Origin: Limibacterium fermenti
GTDB lineage: Bacteria; Bacteroidota; Bacteroidia; Bacteroidales; Dysgonomonadaceae
NCBI RefSeq assembly: GCF_041902845.1
Contig: NZ_CP159486.1
Coordinates: forward strand, 2,232,001-2,296,000
Length of the DNA: 64,000 bases
Reading direction: 5' to 3'
Made by a program: the position numbers and the translations under genes. Below are positions 52,353 through 60,125 of this stretch, in pieces. Position 1 is the stretch's first letter; every line of letters begins with the position of its first letter. The notes beneath the pieces were generated by a model. It had not been told where the DNA came from. It searched no databases and saw only the letters and a program-made list of their open reading frames with translations.

Positions 52353-53675
52353 ATGAAAACGATTTGCTTTTATTTTCAGATACACCAGCCGTTCCGGTTA
52401 AAAAGATACCGTTTCTTCAATATCGGAAGAGACCATTATTACTACGATGATTATTCGAACGAGGACATCCTGCAACAGATAGCCGGCCGTTCCTATATCC
52501 CCGCCAACCGCATGCTGCTGGATCTCATCCGTCAATACAAAGGCAAGTTTAAGGTGGCGTTCTCCATATCGGGCGTCGCCCTCGAACAACTCGAAATTTA
52601 CTCGCCCGAAGTGATCGACGGACTGCGTGAATTGGCCCGTACGGGAAATGTGGAATTTTTAACGGAGACCTACGCGCACTCGCTGGCGTCTTTGGCCGAT
52701 CCCGAAGAATTCAAACAACAGGTGGCTATGCAGGCGGAACGCATCAAGATGCTCTTCGACCAAACGCCGACGGTTTTGCGCAACACCGAGTTGATTTATT
52801 CGGATGACATTGCCGATATGGCTTGCGAAATGGGTTACTCCAAAATGATTACCGAGGGCGCTAAGCATATTCTGGGATGGAAGAGCCCCAACTATCTTTA
52901 TCAATCGCAAAACCGCCCCGAACTGAAACTGCTGTTGAAGAACTCGCGTTTCAGCGACGACATTACCTATCGTTTTTCCAATTATAACTGGAGCGAATAT
53001 CCGTTGACGGCCGAAAAATTCATTTCGTGGATCGCCGATACCCCGCAGGAAGAACAGGTGATTAACTTATTTATGAATTACGAAACGCTGGGTAATCTGC
53101 AACCCTCGTATACGGGAATTTTCGAATTCATGAAGGCTTTGCCGCGATTTGCCTTCGATCAGGGAATCGGCTTCGCCACCCCATCGGAAATCATGGATGT
53201 GCATAAGCCGGTAGGGGCGATTAGCGTCCCGACGCCTATTTCGTGGACCGATGAGGAGCGCGACGTGGGCGCTTGGTTGGGCAACACCTTGCAGAAAGGC
53301 GCTTTTAAACTGCTTTACGACATTGCCGAACGCGTACGCCTTTGTACCGACCGCCGTTTGAAGCAGGATTGGCTCTACCTCCAATCGAGCGATCATTTCT
53401 ATTATATGTCGACGAAGCATTTTTCGGGAGGCCACAGCAATTTCAGCCCCTACGAATCGCCCTATGATGCGTTTAACAACTACATGAACGTACTGAGTGA
53501 TTTCATCGGCCGTATAAAGGCGCAATATCCCGACACCGTCGATAACGAAGAATTAAACTCGTTGCTGACGACCATCCGCAATCAGGAAATCGAAATCAAA
53601 CGATTGGAATTGGAGCTGAAGAAGGTCATCGGCAGGAATGAAGAAAAGTTAGTCGTCAAACAAAAAGATAAATAA
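52353..53675 (+). CDS. GH57 family alpha-amylase/4-alpha-glucanotransferase-like enzyme
   Basis: A 440-residue GH57 protein starting ICFYFQIHQPFRLKRYRFF, the family's first conserved box (H-Q-P). FKVAFSISGVALEQLE (~66), TGNVEFLTETYAHSLASL (~95; the ETYAHSL box), NTELIYSDDIADMACEMGY (~145) and LFMNYETLG (~235) follow, with the D at SWIADTP near 223 and helical C-terminus. It cuts or rearranges alpha-1,4-glucans in the cytosol and completes the glycogen cluster. A coiled-coil-like tail (IEIKRLELELKKVIG) closes the protein. Confidence 0.93.
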   Translation: MKTICFYFQIHQPFRLKRYRFFNIGRDHYYYDDYSNEDILQQIAGRSYIPANRMLLDLIRQYKGKFKVAFSISGVALEQLEIYSPEVIDGLRELARTGNVEFLTETYAHSLASLADPEEFKQQVAMQAERIKMLFDQTPTVLRNTELIYSDDIADMACEMGYSKMITEGAKHILGWKSPNYLYQSQNRPELKLLLKNSRFSDDITYRFSNYNWSEYPLTAEKFISWIADTPQEEQVINLFMNYETLGNLQPSYTGIFEFMKALPRFAFDQGIGFATPSEIMDVHKPVGAISVPTPISWTDEERDVGAWLGNTLQKGAFKLLYDIAERVRLCTDRRLKQDWLYLQSSDHFYYMSTKHFSGGHSNFSPYESPYDAFNNYMNVLSDFIGRIKAQYPDTVDNEELNSLLTTIRNQEIEIKRLELELKKVIGRNEEKLVVKQKDK

Positions 53676-53929
53676 TCATTTTTGCTTTCTGCCTTTTTCA
53701 TCCCTCTCCGGGGAGTTCTTGGTTACTGGATTTCTTTTCTATTACCTTTGGAGAAAAAAGAAAAGGGCGGAAAGCTTTTTCAGGCTGTTCCGCGATAGGC
53801 AGATTCCCTGAATGCGTTTTTTTCGCTCTAAACCGGAAAAGGATGAAAAATAATGCACCGAATAGACTCCAATACAAAAGCGGGAAGTTTTGATGTGCCC
53901 GGTGTTGTTCCAAACAGACAATTGTAGGG
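53676..53929. other. Intergenic stretch before the 41-bp array
   Basis: About 254 bp after the GH57 gene with no convincing gene. A 95-codon reverse open frame (53698-53985) has a hydrophobic segment but no recognised family and no promoter, and runs into the repeat, so it is not called. Confidence 0.55.
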
Positions 53930-54235
53930 GTTTTATACGTTGTGTTTTCATTCAAAACGATGATCGGGGACTTTCTTGAGTTCAACTTTTCTTCAAAAAC
54001 GATGGTTTGGAACTTTCTTCAACTAAACTTTCCTCCAAAATGGTGTTTTGGAACTTTCTTCAACTAAATATTTCTCCAAAACGGTGTTTCGGAACTTTCT
54101 TCAACTAAATGTTTCCCCAAAACGGCGTTTTGAGACTTTCTTCAACTAAACTTTTCTCCAAAACGGCGTTTCGGAACTTTCTTCAATTAAATGTTTCTTC
54201 AAAAACGGCGTTTTGAGACTTTCTATCGTTCAATG
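53930..54235. repeat. Tandem repeat with 41-42 bp period, about seven copies
   Basis: The anchor ACTTTC recurs with its C at 53971, 54013, 54054, 54095, 54136, 54177 and 54219, a period of 41 (twice 42). Each unit carries a CAAAACGGCGTTTTG-type short palindrome and CTTCAACTAAA. The period is not a multiple of three, so it is non-coding. It lies between GH57 and the convergent gldH. Confidence 0.9.
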
Positions 54236-54309
54236 TCGATCCAAACGGACGATACAGGACTTGTCTGACATCGATTTTGATTCCGGCAAAAGACTTCGGT
54301 CAAAAACCT

Positions 54310-54831
54310 TTAGAAAGGCCACCATGGCAAAACGTTCGCCTTCGCCTCTTCGGGAACGATCCGGACGCCGATTTTAGCGATACCGGTAAGATATTTATCA
54401 CTCATCAAATGGCGCACGCTTAATGCATACCGGCCGGCCGTGTCGAGGCGGACATTGTCGAGATACGGCACCGAGAGCTGATTCTCTCCCCCCACTCCAC
54501 TACCGAGCCATTTGCCGTGTGCATCCGACAAGCGGATAGATACCGTATCGCTTTTCGTTGCCGCAAGCCCGAAATCAGGATCGATTCGTACCCATAGATC
54601 CTGGTACGGATATGAATTGGTATAGGTAATCTCGAGCGACACCGCATAGCGGGTGGACGGATTCACAGCGGGAGAGTCCACTTTGAAAACGACCGCGCTA
54701 TCGCGGTTCCACTCATGCTGATCTATAAGATGGAAACGATAGTACACCTCCTCGCCCGGAGAACACGATGCAAGCAGCACCATCGTCGAAACCGTTACCG
54801 CTATGGCGGCGCCAAGGACACTCTTTCTCAT
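54310..54831 (-). CDS. gldH: Gliding motility-type lipoprotein GldH
   Basis: A 173-residue lipoprotein (VLLASC, Cys23) of the GldH family, a single all-beta domain with YYRFHLIDQHEWNRDSAVVFKVD (~30; key HEWNRDS), SLEITYTNSYPYQDLWVRI (~65; key NSYPYQDLW) and the end PWWPF. In Flavobacteria GldH is needed for gliding and type IX secretion. In non-motile Bacteroidales the role is unclear. It is coupled 3 bp after ricT, a conserved order with holB in Bacteroidales. Confidence 0.9.
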   Translation of the reverse strand: MRKSVLGAAIAVTVSTMVLLASCSPGEEVYYRFHLIDQHEWNRDSAVVFKVDSPAVNPSTRYAVSLEITYTNSYPYQDLWVRIDPDFGLAATKSDTVSIRLSDAHGKWLGSGVGGENQLSVPYLDNVRLDTAGRYALSVRHLMSDKYLTGIAKIGVRIVPEEAKANVLPWWPF

Positions 54832-54834
54832 GTT

Positions 54835-56112
54835 TTATTCGGGATTCTTCGGAGGACGGCGGATGTTCGGCCTTCTCGTATCGGACGAAGGATTGTCGGG
54901 CTTTTTATTACGCGGTTTACGCCGTCTTTTGGACGTTTTGCGCGACTCTTCATCGAAGCGCGTAATACTGTGATCGCCCAATACATCGCCGTTAAAATCC
55001 GTCTCTTTCGGTGCGGAAGACTTCGGCTCGGGATTGAGGTTATCGGGCTTGATGCCTTTTTTATTCAATTCAATGATCTCGGATACCCGGTCTTTGGAAA
55101 CGGTCTCGAGATTGGCCGGATCGTTTTTAGCGGTAGAGTACATCATCGTGCCGGAAAAAATATCGGATTTGAAATGAAAATAATCCGACTCTTTCGTTTG
55201 CAACACAATCTCACGCGAAGGCAGGCTGCGTTGCGCTTCCACATAGGCATCGACTTCATAATTCATGCAACACTTCAGCTTTCCGCATTGTCCCGCGAGT
55301 TTTTGCGGGTTAATGGAAATGTCCTGACAACGTGCGGCCGATGTCGATACCGATACAAAGTTCGACATCCAGCTACTGCAACAGAATTCGCGCCCGCAGG
55401 GTCCGATGCCCCCTATGCGTCCGGCTTCCTGCCGCGCGCCGATCTGTTTCATCTCGATTTTCACCCGAAACTCGCCGGCAAACACTTTAATGAGTTCGCG
55501 AAAGTCCACACGGTCATCGGCGATGTAATAAAAAATGGCTTTATTGCCATCACCCTGAAACTCCACATCGCCTATTTTCATCTGCAAACCCAAAGCATCG
55601 GCAATCTCGCGCGAGCGGATCATCGTCTGCTGTTCGCGGGCCTTCGCCTGTTCGTACTTTTCCATATCCGACGCGCGCACCAGGCGGTACACCCGCTTAA
55701 GGCCGCCGTTACCGTCTTCGCGATAATTGTTCTTTTTCATTTGCAGCTCCACCAGTTTTCCGGTGAGCGTCACCATCCCTACATCATGGCCCGGGATCGC
55801 TTCGACCGCCACCATATCGCCCTGCGTCAATTCGATATGATTACTATTGATGTAATATCCTTTCCGGGTATTTTTGAACTGCACCTCCACCATATCGGTT
55901 GCCGACTGCATTTCGGGAAAGTCCTGAAGCCAATCGTACGTATGTAGTTTATTGGCGTGCGGCATGTAACCGAGAAGGCTTTTTAGCGGGCACTCTTCGG
56001 CGCAACTGCCGCCGGAACAGCAGCCGCCGGATTTCGGGAAAGACGCTTCGTCAGATATATGATAGTCGGGAAGATTACCTCCCGTTTGATTCGATAATAA
56101 TTCTTTGTCCAT
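54835..56112 (-). CDS. ricT: PSP1-domain protein RicT (YaaT-like)
   Basis: A 425-residue cytosolic protein with a central PSP1 domain (~80-300). The cysteine motifs GIGPCGREFCCSSW (~247) and AGQCGKLKCCMNYEVD (~290), plus an N-terminal GGCCSGGSCAEECPL cluster (~29-43), can bind iron-sulfur. In Bacillus RicT with RicA and RicF forms a Fe-S complex controlling RNase Y-dependent mRNA maturation. Partners are not seen here. The C-terminus is basic and disordered (SKRRRKPRNKKPD). It lies between holB and gldH, as in other Bacteroidales. Confidence 0.93.
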   Translation of the reverse strand: MDKELLSNQTGGNLPDYHISDEASFPKSGGCCSGGSCAEECPLKSLLGYMPHANKLHTYDWLQDFPEMQSATDMVEVQFKNTRKGYYINSNHIELTQGDMVAVEAIPGHDVGMVTLTGKLVELQMKKNNYREDGNGGLKRVYRLVRASDMEKYEQAKAREQQTMIRSREIADALGLQMKIGDVEFQGDGNKAIFYYIADDRVDFRELIKVFAGEFRVKIEMKQIGARQEAGRIGGIGPCGREFCCSSWMSNFVSVSTSAARCQDISINPQKLAGQCGKLKCCMNYEVDAYVEAQRSLPSREIVLQTKESDYFHFKSDIFSGTMMYSTAKNDPANLETVSKDRVSEIIELNKKGIKPDNLNPEPKSSAPKETDFNGDVLGDHSITRFDEESRKTSKRRRKPRNKKPDNPSSDTRRPNIRRPPKNPE

Positions 56113-56332
56113 AAATATTTATATATATCACATTCTCATCGCCCAAAAAGGCCGCGGGGAATGTTAATTTCAGTTTTTAGTTTTCAGTCGCCGGTCTCCG
56201 GACGCCGGTCTTTTCGTCATTGCGGGCTTGACCCGCAATCTCCCGATAACTATCGGGCATCGGCATAACTCATAACTCATACTTCATAACTCATACTTCA
56301 TCCTTCATCCTTCATCCTTCATAACTCATCCT
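56113..56332. repeat. Mosaic intergenic repeats: REP-like palindromes and heptamers
   Basis: It contains a palindrome ATTGCGGG/CCCGCAAT with 5-nt loop (56219-56239), a second CCCGATA/TATCGGG with 2-nt loop (56242-56257), and direct CGCCGGTCT copies near 56189-56212. About twelve 7-nt units of CATAACT/TTCATCC type (56262-56345) run into the 3' end of holB. Confidence 0.85.
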
Positions 56333-57451
56333 TCATAACTCATCCTTCTTTAGCAGCACCGTTACTTTCAAGCAAAGGTCGAGAAAAATAATTTTAGCAT
56401 TGCCGTTTTGTTCAATTTGCCGGTAAGCCAATGAAAATTCATCGTAAAACGCTTCGATATTTTTTTCGTTGATAAAAGGGGCGAAACGTTGGCCGAACGC
56501 TTGCTCTTCGTAATCGAGATACACCATCTCCGGCTGGTGCAGGTTACTGATAAAATACTCGCGGAACATCGACAGGCTGTATTCGAGGAAACTCTTTTGC
56601 GTTTCACGTCCGGCAGAGGCCAGTTCCCCGGCAGTTTCCTTAATCAGTTTGATGTTTCTCGACACCGACGAACGCATCATTTTAACGAAAAGATCGAAAA
56701 AATGCCGCCGCTCGTCCGACGATTGAACGATTTCGATGGCGCGCGAAAAACTACCGTTGGCTATATGGGCGACCGCCTTGGCCGTATCCGGATCCAAAGC
56801 GAGCGTATGCCGTACGGCGCCCACCATATCGTCATACCCAATGGCGCGGACAGGCAACGGTTGGCAGCGCGACCGGATGGTCTGCAAGACATTCTCCGGA
56901 TCGTCCGATACCAAAAGGAACACCGTATTGGCCGGCGGCTCTTCAATCATTTTGAGCAGTTTGTTCGCACAAGCCTCGTGCATTTTTTCCGGCAGCCACA
57001 CAATCATCACCTTGTAGGTAGCTTCATATACTTTCAGGTTGAGCTTACGAATGATCTCGTCGCTCTCTTTGGCATAAATCACCCCTTGCGCATTCTGCGC
57101 ATCGATAAAGCGAAGCCAGTCATTCAGATTGAAATAGGTGTTTTGCAACAAAAACTGACGCCACTGCGGCAGATATTCGTCACACACTTTCGATTTGATC
57201 ACCGGAAAAACAAAATGCAGGTCAGGATGAGCCAGCTTGTCGAATTTCTGACACGACGGGCATTTGCCGCAAGCATCCTCTTCACCGCGATGTTCGCAGT
57301 TCAGGTATCGGGCGTAAGCGATGGCAAGCGGTAGCTTCCCCACCCCTTCCGGGCCGTAAAACAGCCGCGCATGCGGAACCAACCCCTGACGAACCGAATC
57401 GATCAGGTGCTTCTTAACGTCGCTTAACCCTATGATATCCCTGAAATACAA
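56333..57451 (-). CDS. holB: DNA polymerase III delta' subunit (clamp-loader ATPase-like)
   Basis: A 372-residue AAA+ clamp-loader protein. It has YGPEGVGKLPLAIAYARYL (P-loop, ~33-51), a zinc-binding cluster CEHRGEEDACGKCPSC (~53-68), LLKMIEEPPANTVFLLVSDDP (~165; key MIEEPP) and IRSRCQPLPV (the SRC arginine-finger box, ~192). It helps load the sliding clamp. The first residue before YFRDIIGL is a TTG codon. The codon just upstream is a stop, and the next in-frame ATG is far inside, so TTG 57451 is the only possible start. It is supplied by the adjoining heptamer repeat. Confidence 0.92.
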   Translation of the reverse strand: MYFRDIIGLSDVKKHLIDSVRQGLVPHARLFYGPEGVGKLPLAIAYARYLNCEHRGEEDACGKCPSCQKFDKLAHPDLHFVFPVIKSKVCDEYLPQWRQFLLQNTYFNLNDWLRFIDAQNAQGVIYAKESDEIIRKLNLKVYEATYKVMIVWLPEKMHEACANKLLKMIEEPPANTVFLLVSDDPENVLQTIRSRCQPLPVRAIGYDDMVGAVRHTLALDPDTAKAVAHIANGSFSRAIEIVQSSDERRHFFDLFVKMMRSSVSRNIKLIKETAGELASAGRETQKSFLEYSLSMFREYFISNLHQPEMVYLDYEEQAFGQRFAPFINEKNIEAFYDEFSLAYRQIEQNGNAKIIFLDLCLKVTVLLKKDEL

Positions 57452-57678
57452 TTACAAATTACAAATTAAAAATTACTAATTACTAATTACTAATGACTAA
57501 TGACTAATGACTAATGACTAATGACTAATGACTAATGAAAAGTCTAAGGTCGAATGTCGAATGTCTAAAGACGGGAGACAATCGTTCATCGTTCATCGTT
57601 CATCCCTCATCGTTCATCCCTCATCCCTCATCCTTCATTCCTCATCGTTCATCCCTCATCCCTCATCTCTCATCCTTA
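57452..57678. repeat. Composite heptanucleotide element (right inverted copy)
   Basis: Tandem 7-nt units (TAATTAC, TAATGAC, then CGAATGT, then TTCATCG/CTCATCC) form an inverted, near-identical version of 50823-51049, including the unique middle with GGGAGACAATC. The two copies differ chiefly in unit numbers. It lies between metF and holB and forms the holB leader. Confidence 0.92.
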
Positions 57679-58629
57679 TTAATAGATTTCCTTCGCGACC
57701 TTATACACACTTTCGCTCGCCATCAACGAGTAGAAATGGATTCCCGGCACACCGCCGGCAATCAACTCTTTGCACTGAGCCGTACACCACTCGACCCCCA
57801 CCTGCTTCGCCTCGTCATCGCTCTGGCATGTCCGCAAAGCCTTGGCAAGTTCCTCCGGAAGATCGGTTCGGAAAATGCGCGGTAACACCGTCAGTTGATT
57901 CTTCAAATGAATCGGCTTTATTCCCGGAACGATCGGCACGGTAATGCCTTCGGCGCGGCAACGATCGACAAACTCGAAGTATTTGCGGTTATCGAAAAAC
58001 ATCTGCGTGACCAAATAATCGGCTCCGTTTTGCACTTTCATTTTCGTATAAAACAGTTCCGACTCCATGTTGGGCGACTCTTCATGCTTTTCGGGATAAC
58101 ACGCCATGCCGTACGAGAACGGAATCTCCGGCGGCGTTAGCGACGAGCCGTCAAACGACACGCCCCGATTAAAATCATTCACCTGCTCCTGAAGTCCCGA
58201 TGCATGCGGATGGCTGTCTAAGTTCCGTTGCAGCGCGTCGAGATTTTTAGTATCGCCGCGAAGCAACAGCAAGTCCGTCACACCCAAGAACGAAAGGTCG
58301 ATGAGCGCATATTCGGTCTCCTCTTTCGAGAACCCTTGCGATATGATATGAGGAATCGCTTTGATGCCATATTTATTCTGTATGGCGGCGGCAATAGCCA
58401 CCGATCCCGGACGTTTCCTCACCGATATTTTGCGATACACCCCTTCCGCATCTTCCTTATACATGCTTTCGCTGTGGTGCGTCGTAATATTGATATACTT
58501 CGGGTCGAACTCTTTCAACCAGTCAATCACCGCAAACACCTGCCGGATACTGTTTCCTTTCAGGGGCGGCAACAACTCGAACGAAAAAGTCGCCTTCGAT
58601 GTTTCCTGAATTAAATCAATTACCTTCAT
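57679..58629 (-). CDS. metF: 5,10-Methylenetetrahydrofolate reductase
   Basis: A 316-residue FAD-dependent TIM-barrel enzyme that makes 5-methyl-THF for methionine synthesis. FSFELLPPLKGNS (~16-28) holds the catalytic Glu. NITTHHSE (~46), DLLLLRGDTKN (~117), GVACYPEKHEESPN-like MACYPEKHEESPN (~173) and QMFFDNRKYFEF (~203) are typical FAD/folate boxes. Length is as usual. The ATG is directly preceded by a 7-nt repeat array (58630-58763), so its leader is repeat-derived. Confidence 0.95.
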   Translation of the reverse strand: MKVIDLIQETSKATFSFELLPPLKGNSIRQVFAVIDWLKEFDPKYINITTHHSESMYKEDAEGVYRKISVRKRPGSVAIAAAIQNKYGIKAIPHIISQGFSKEETEYALIDLSFLGVTDLLLLRGDTKNLDALQRNLDSHPHASGLQEQVNDFNRGVSFDGSSLTPPEIPFSYGMACYPEKHEESPNMESELFYTKMKVQNGADYLVTQMFFDNRKYFEFVDRCRAEGITVPIVPGIKPIHLKNQLTVLPRIFRTDLPEELAKALRTCQSDDEAKQVGVEWCTAQCKELIAGGVPGIHFYSLMASESVYKVAKEIY

Positions 58630-58763
58630 AACAATTACTAATGACTAATTACTAATTACTAATTACTAATTACTAATGACTAATGACTAATGACTAATTA
58701 CAAATGACAAATGACTAATGACCACTCACCGGTTTCCAATCTCCAACCTCCAATCTCCAACCT
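58630..58763. repeat. Heptanucleotide array between rseP and metF
   Basis: Units TAATTAC and TAATGAC (58630-58720) change to CCAATCT and CCAACCT units (58733-58761), again in 7-nt steps. It fills the whole gap between the two genes and abuts the metF start codon. Confidence 0.9.
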
Positions 58764-60086
58764 CTATTGAAATATCGCCCGGAAGATATCCATTCCATTG
58801 GCATACAGCACCAGCCCGATTAACAGAATCATGCCGGCTATCTGCGCATATTCCATGAATTTTTCGTTGGGTTTACGCCCCGAAATCATCTCAACAAGCA
58901 AGAACAGTACATGGCCTCCGTCTAAACCGGGGATGGGAAGGATATTCATAAAAGCCAATATCACCGACAGGAAGGCCGTCATCATCCAAAACGACTGCCA
59001 ATGCCAGGTAGGCGGGAACAGGCTGCCGATGGCGCCAAAACCGCCCAACGACGAAGCGCCCTCTTTCGTGAACACATATTTGAATTGGGCGACATAATCT
59101 TTCAACGTTTCGATACCCAGCTTGATTCCTGCCGGGAACGATTCGAAAAAGCTGTACTCGCGCGTCACAATAGGGTAAATCTGCCCGGCGCTTTTGGCAT
59201 AGAAACCCAATGCTCCGGCCGAATCGACCTGTACGGCGGCGGTTTGCAATGCTCCGGCACGATAATAATCGACCGTTATCTCTTTACTCTTATTGCTATC
59301 CAGCGCCGTTTTGAAGTCTATGAACGAAGGCGTGCTCACCCCGTTCACTCCCACCAGGCTATCGCCCGCAAGCAAGCCGCCCTTAGCCGCATTGCCTCCT
59401 TCCAGCGTCTCGTAGATAACCGGCGGCACCCGATAAGCGGCAAAACCTTCTTTATCTTTCAACAGTTGCTGCATCAGATCATCGGGAATATCCAATACCG
59501 TCTGTTTGCCGTCGCGCAAAACCGTCACTTTCTCGGCATCGGCGATATCAAGCAAGGTACGAACGCCAAAACGGTCGAGTACTTTATCATCGGCCGTCAA
59601 TAAGATGTCGCCGTCACGGAAACCCGCACGCTGCGCAGCCTGGCTGAATTCCATCCCCTGCGACACATTCTTCAACGGCAGATAACTGTCGCCCCATGAG
59701 AACAGAACCATCGAATAAATAAAGAACGCCAGCAAAAGGTTGAATACCACGCCGGCAATCATCACCAAAAGACGTTGCCAGGAAGGCTTGCTGCGAAACT
59801 CCCACGGCTGCGGCGGCTGTTTCATCTGCTCCCGGTCCATCGACTCATCGATCATTCCGGCAATCTTCACATATCCGCCTAAAGGCAGCCAGCCGATCCC
59901 GTACTCGGTGTGGCTGTTACGCGGCTTATAGCGGAACAACGCAAAGCCGGCATCGAAAAATAAATAGAATTTCTCTACTCTTATCTTAAACATCCGAGCG
60001 AAGATATAATGACCGAATTCGTGTATGACCACCAGGATCGACAAACTCAAGATCAATTGTAACGCTCTCATTAAAAATGCTTCCAT
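58764..60086 (-). CDS. rseP: Site-2 zinc metalloprotease RseP
   Basis: A 440-residue inner-membrane M50 protease. The zinc motif VIHEFGHYIFAR (H22-E23-x-x-H26) is on the first TM helix and the third ligand in NILPIPGLDGGHVLF (~392) near the C-terminus. A PDZ domain sits between (~205-290; GLLAGDSLVGVNG). It cuts membrane-bound anti-sigma factors and signal-peptide remnants in regulated proteolysis. It follows dxr by 39 bp, a conserved pair in Bacteroidetes and beyond. Confidence 0.94.
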   Translation of the reverse strand: MEAFLMRALQLILSLSILVVIHEFGHYIFARMFKIRVEKFYLFFDAGFALFRYKPRNSHTEYGIGWLPLGGYVKIAGMIDESMDREQMKQPPQPWEFRSKPSWQRLLVMIAGVVFNLLLAFFIYSMVLFSWGDSYLPLKNVSQGMEFSQAAQRAGFRDGDILLTADDKVLDRFGVRTLLDIADAEKVTVLRDGKQTVLDIPDDLMQQLLKDKEGFAAYRVPPVIYETLEGGNAAKGGLLAGDSLVGVNGVSTPSFIDFKTALDSNKSKEITVDYYRAGALQTAAVQVDSAGALGFYAKSAGQIYPIVTREYSFFESFPAGIKLGIETLKDYVAQFKYVFTKEGASSLGGFGAIGSLFPPTWHWQSFWMMTAFLSVILAFMNILPIPGLDGGHVLFLLVEMISGRKPNEKFMEYAQIAGMILLIGLVLYANGMDIFRAIFQ

Positions 60087-60125
60087 AAAAATTCACACCC
60101 TCTCGAAGGGGACAATGTATACGTG

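Noticed and set aside
53698..53985. 95-codon minus-strand open frame with one hydrophobic segment
   Set aside because: It runs into the 41-bp repeat, lacks a recognisable start signal or family, and is followed by no related gene.
57528..57944. Plus-strand open frames rich in SSFIPHPSS-type residues
   Set aside because: They are translations of the heptamer repeats and of metF antisense DNA.
13252..58763. CRISPR array interpretation of the tandem repeats
   Set aside because: Units are contiguous 7-, 21- or 41-bp repeats without unique spacers, and no cas genes are present.
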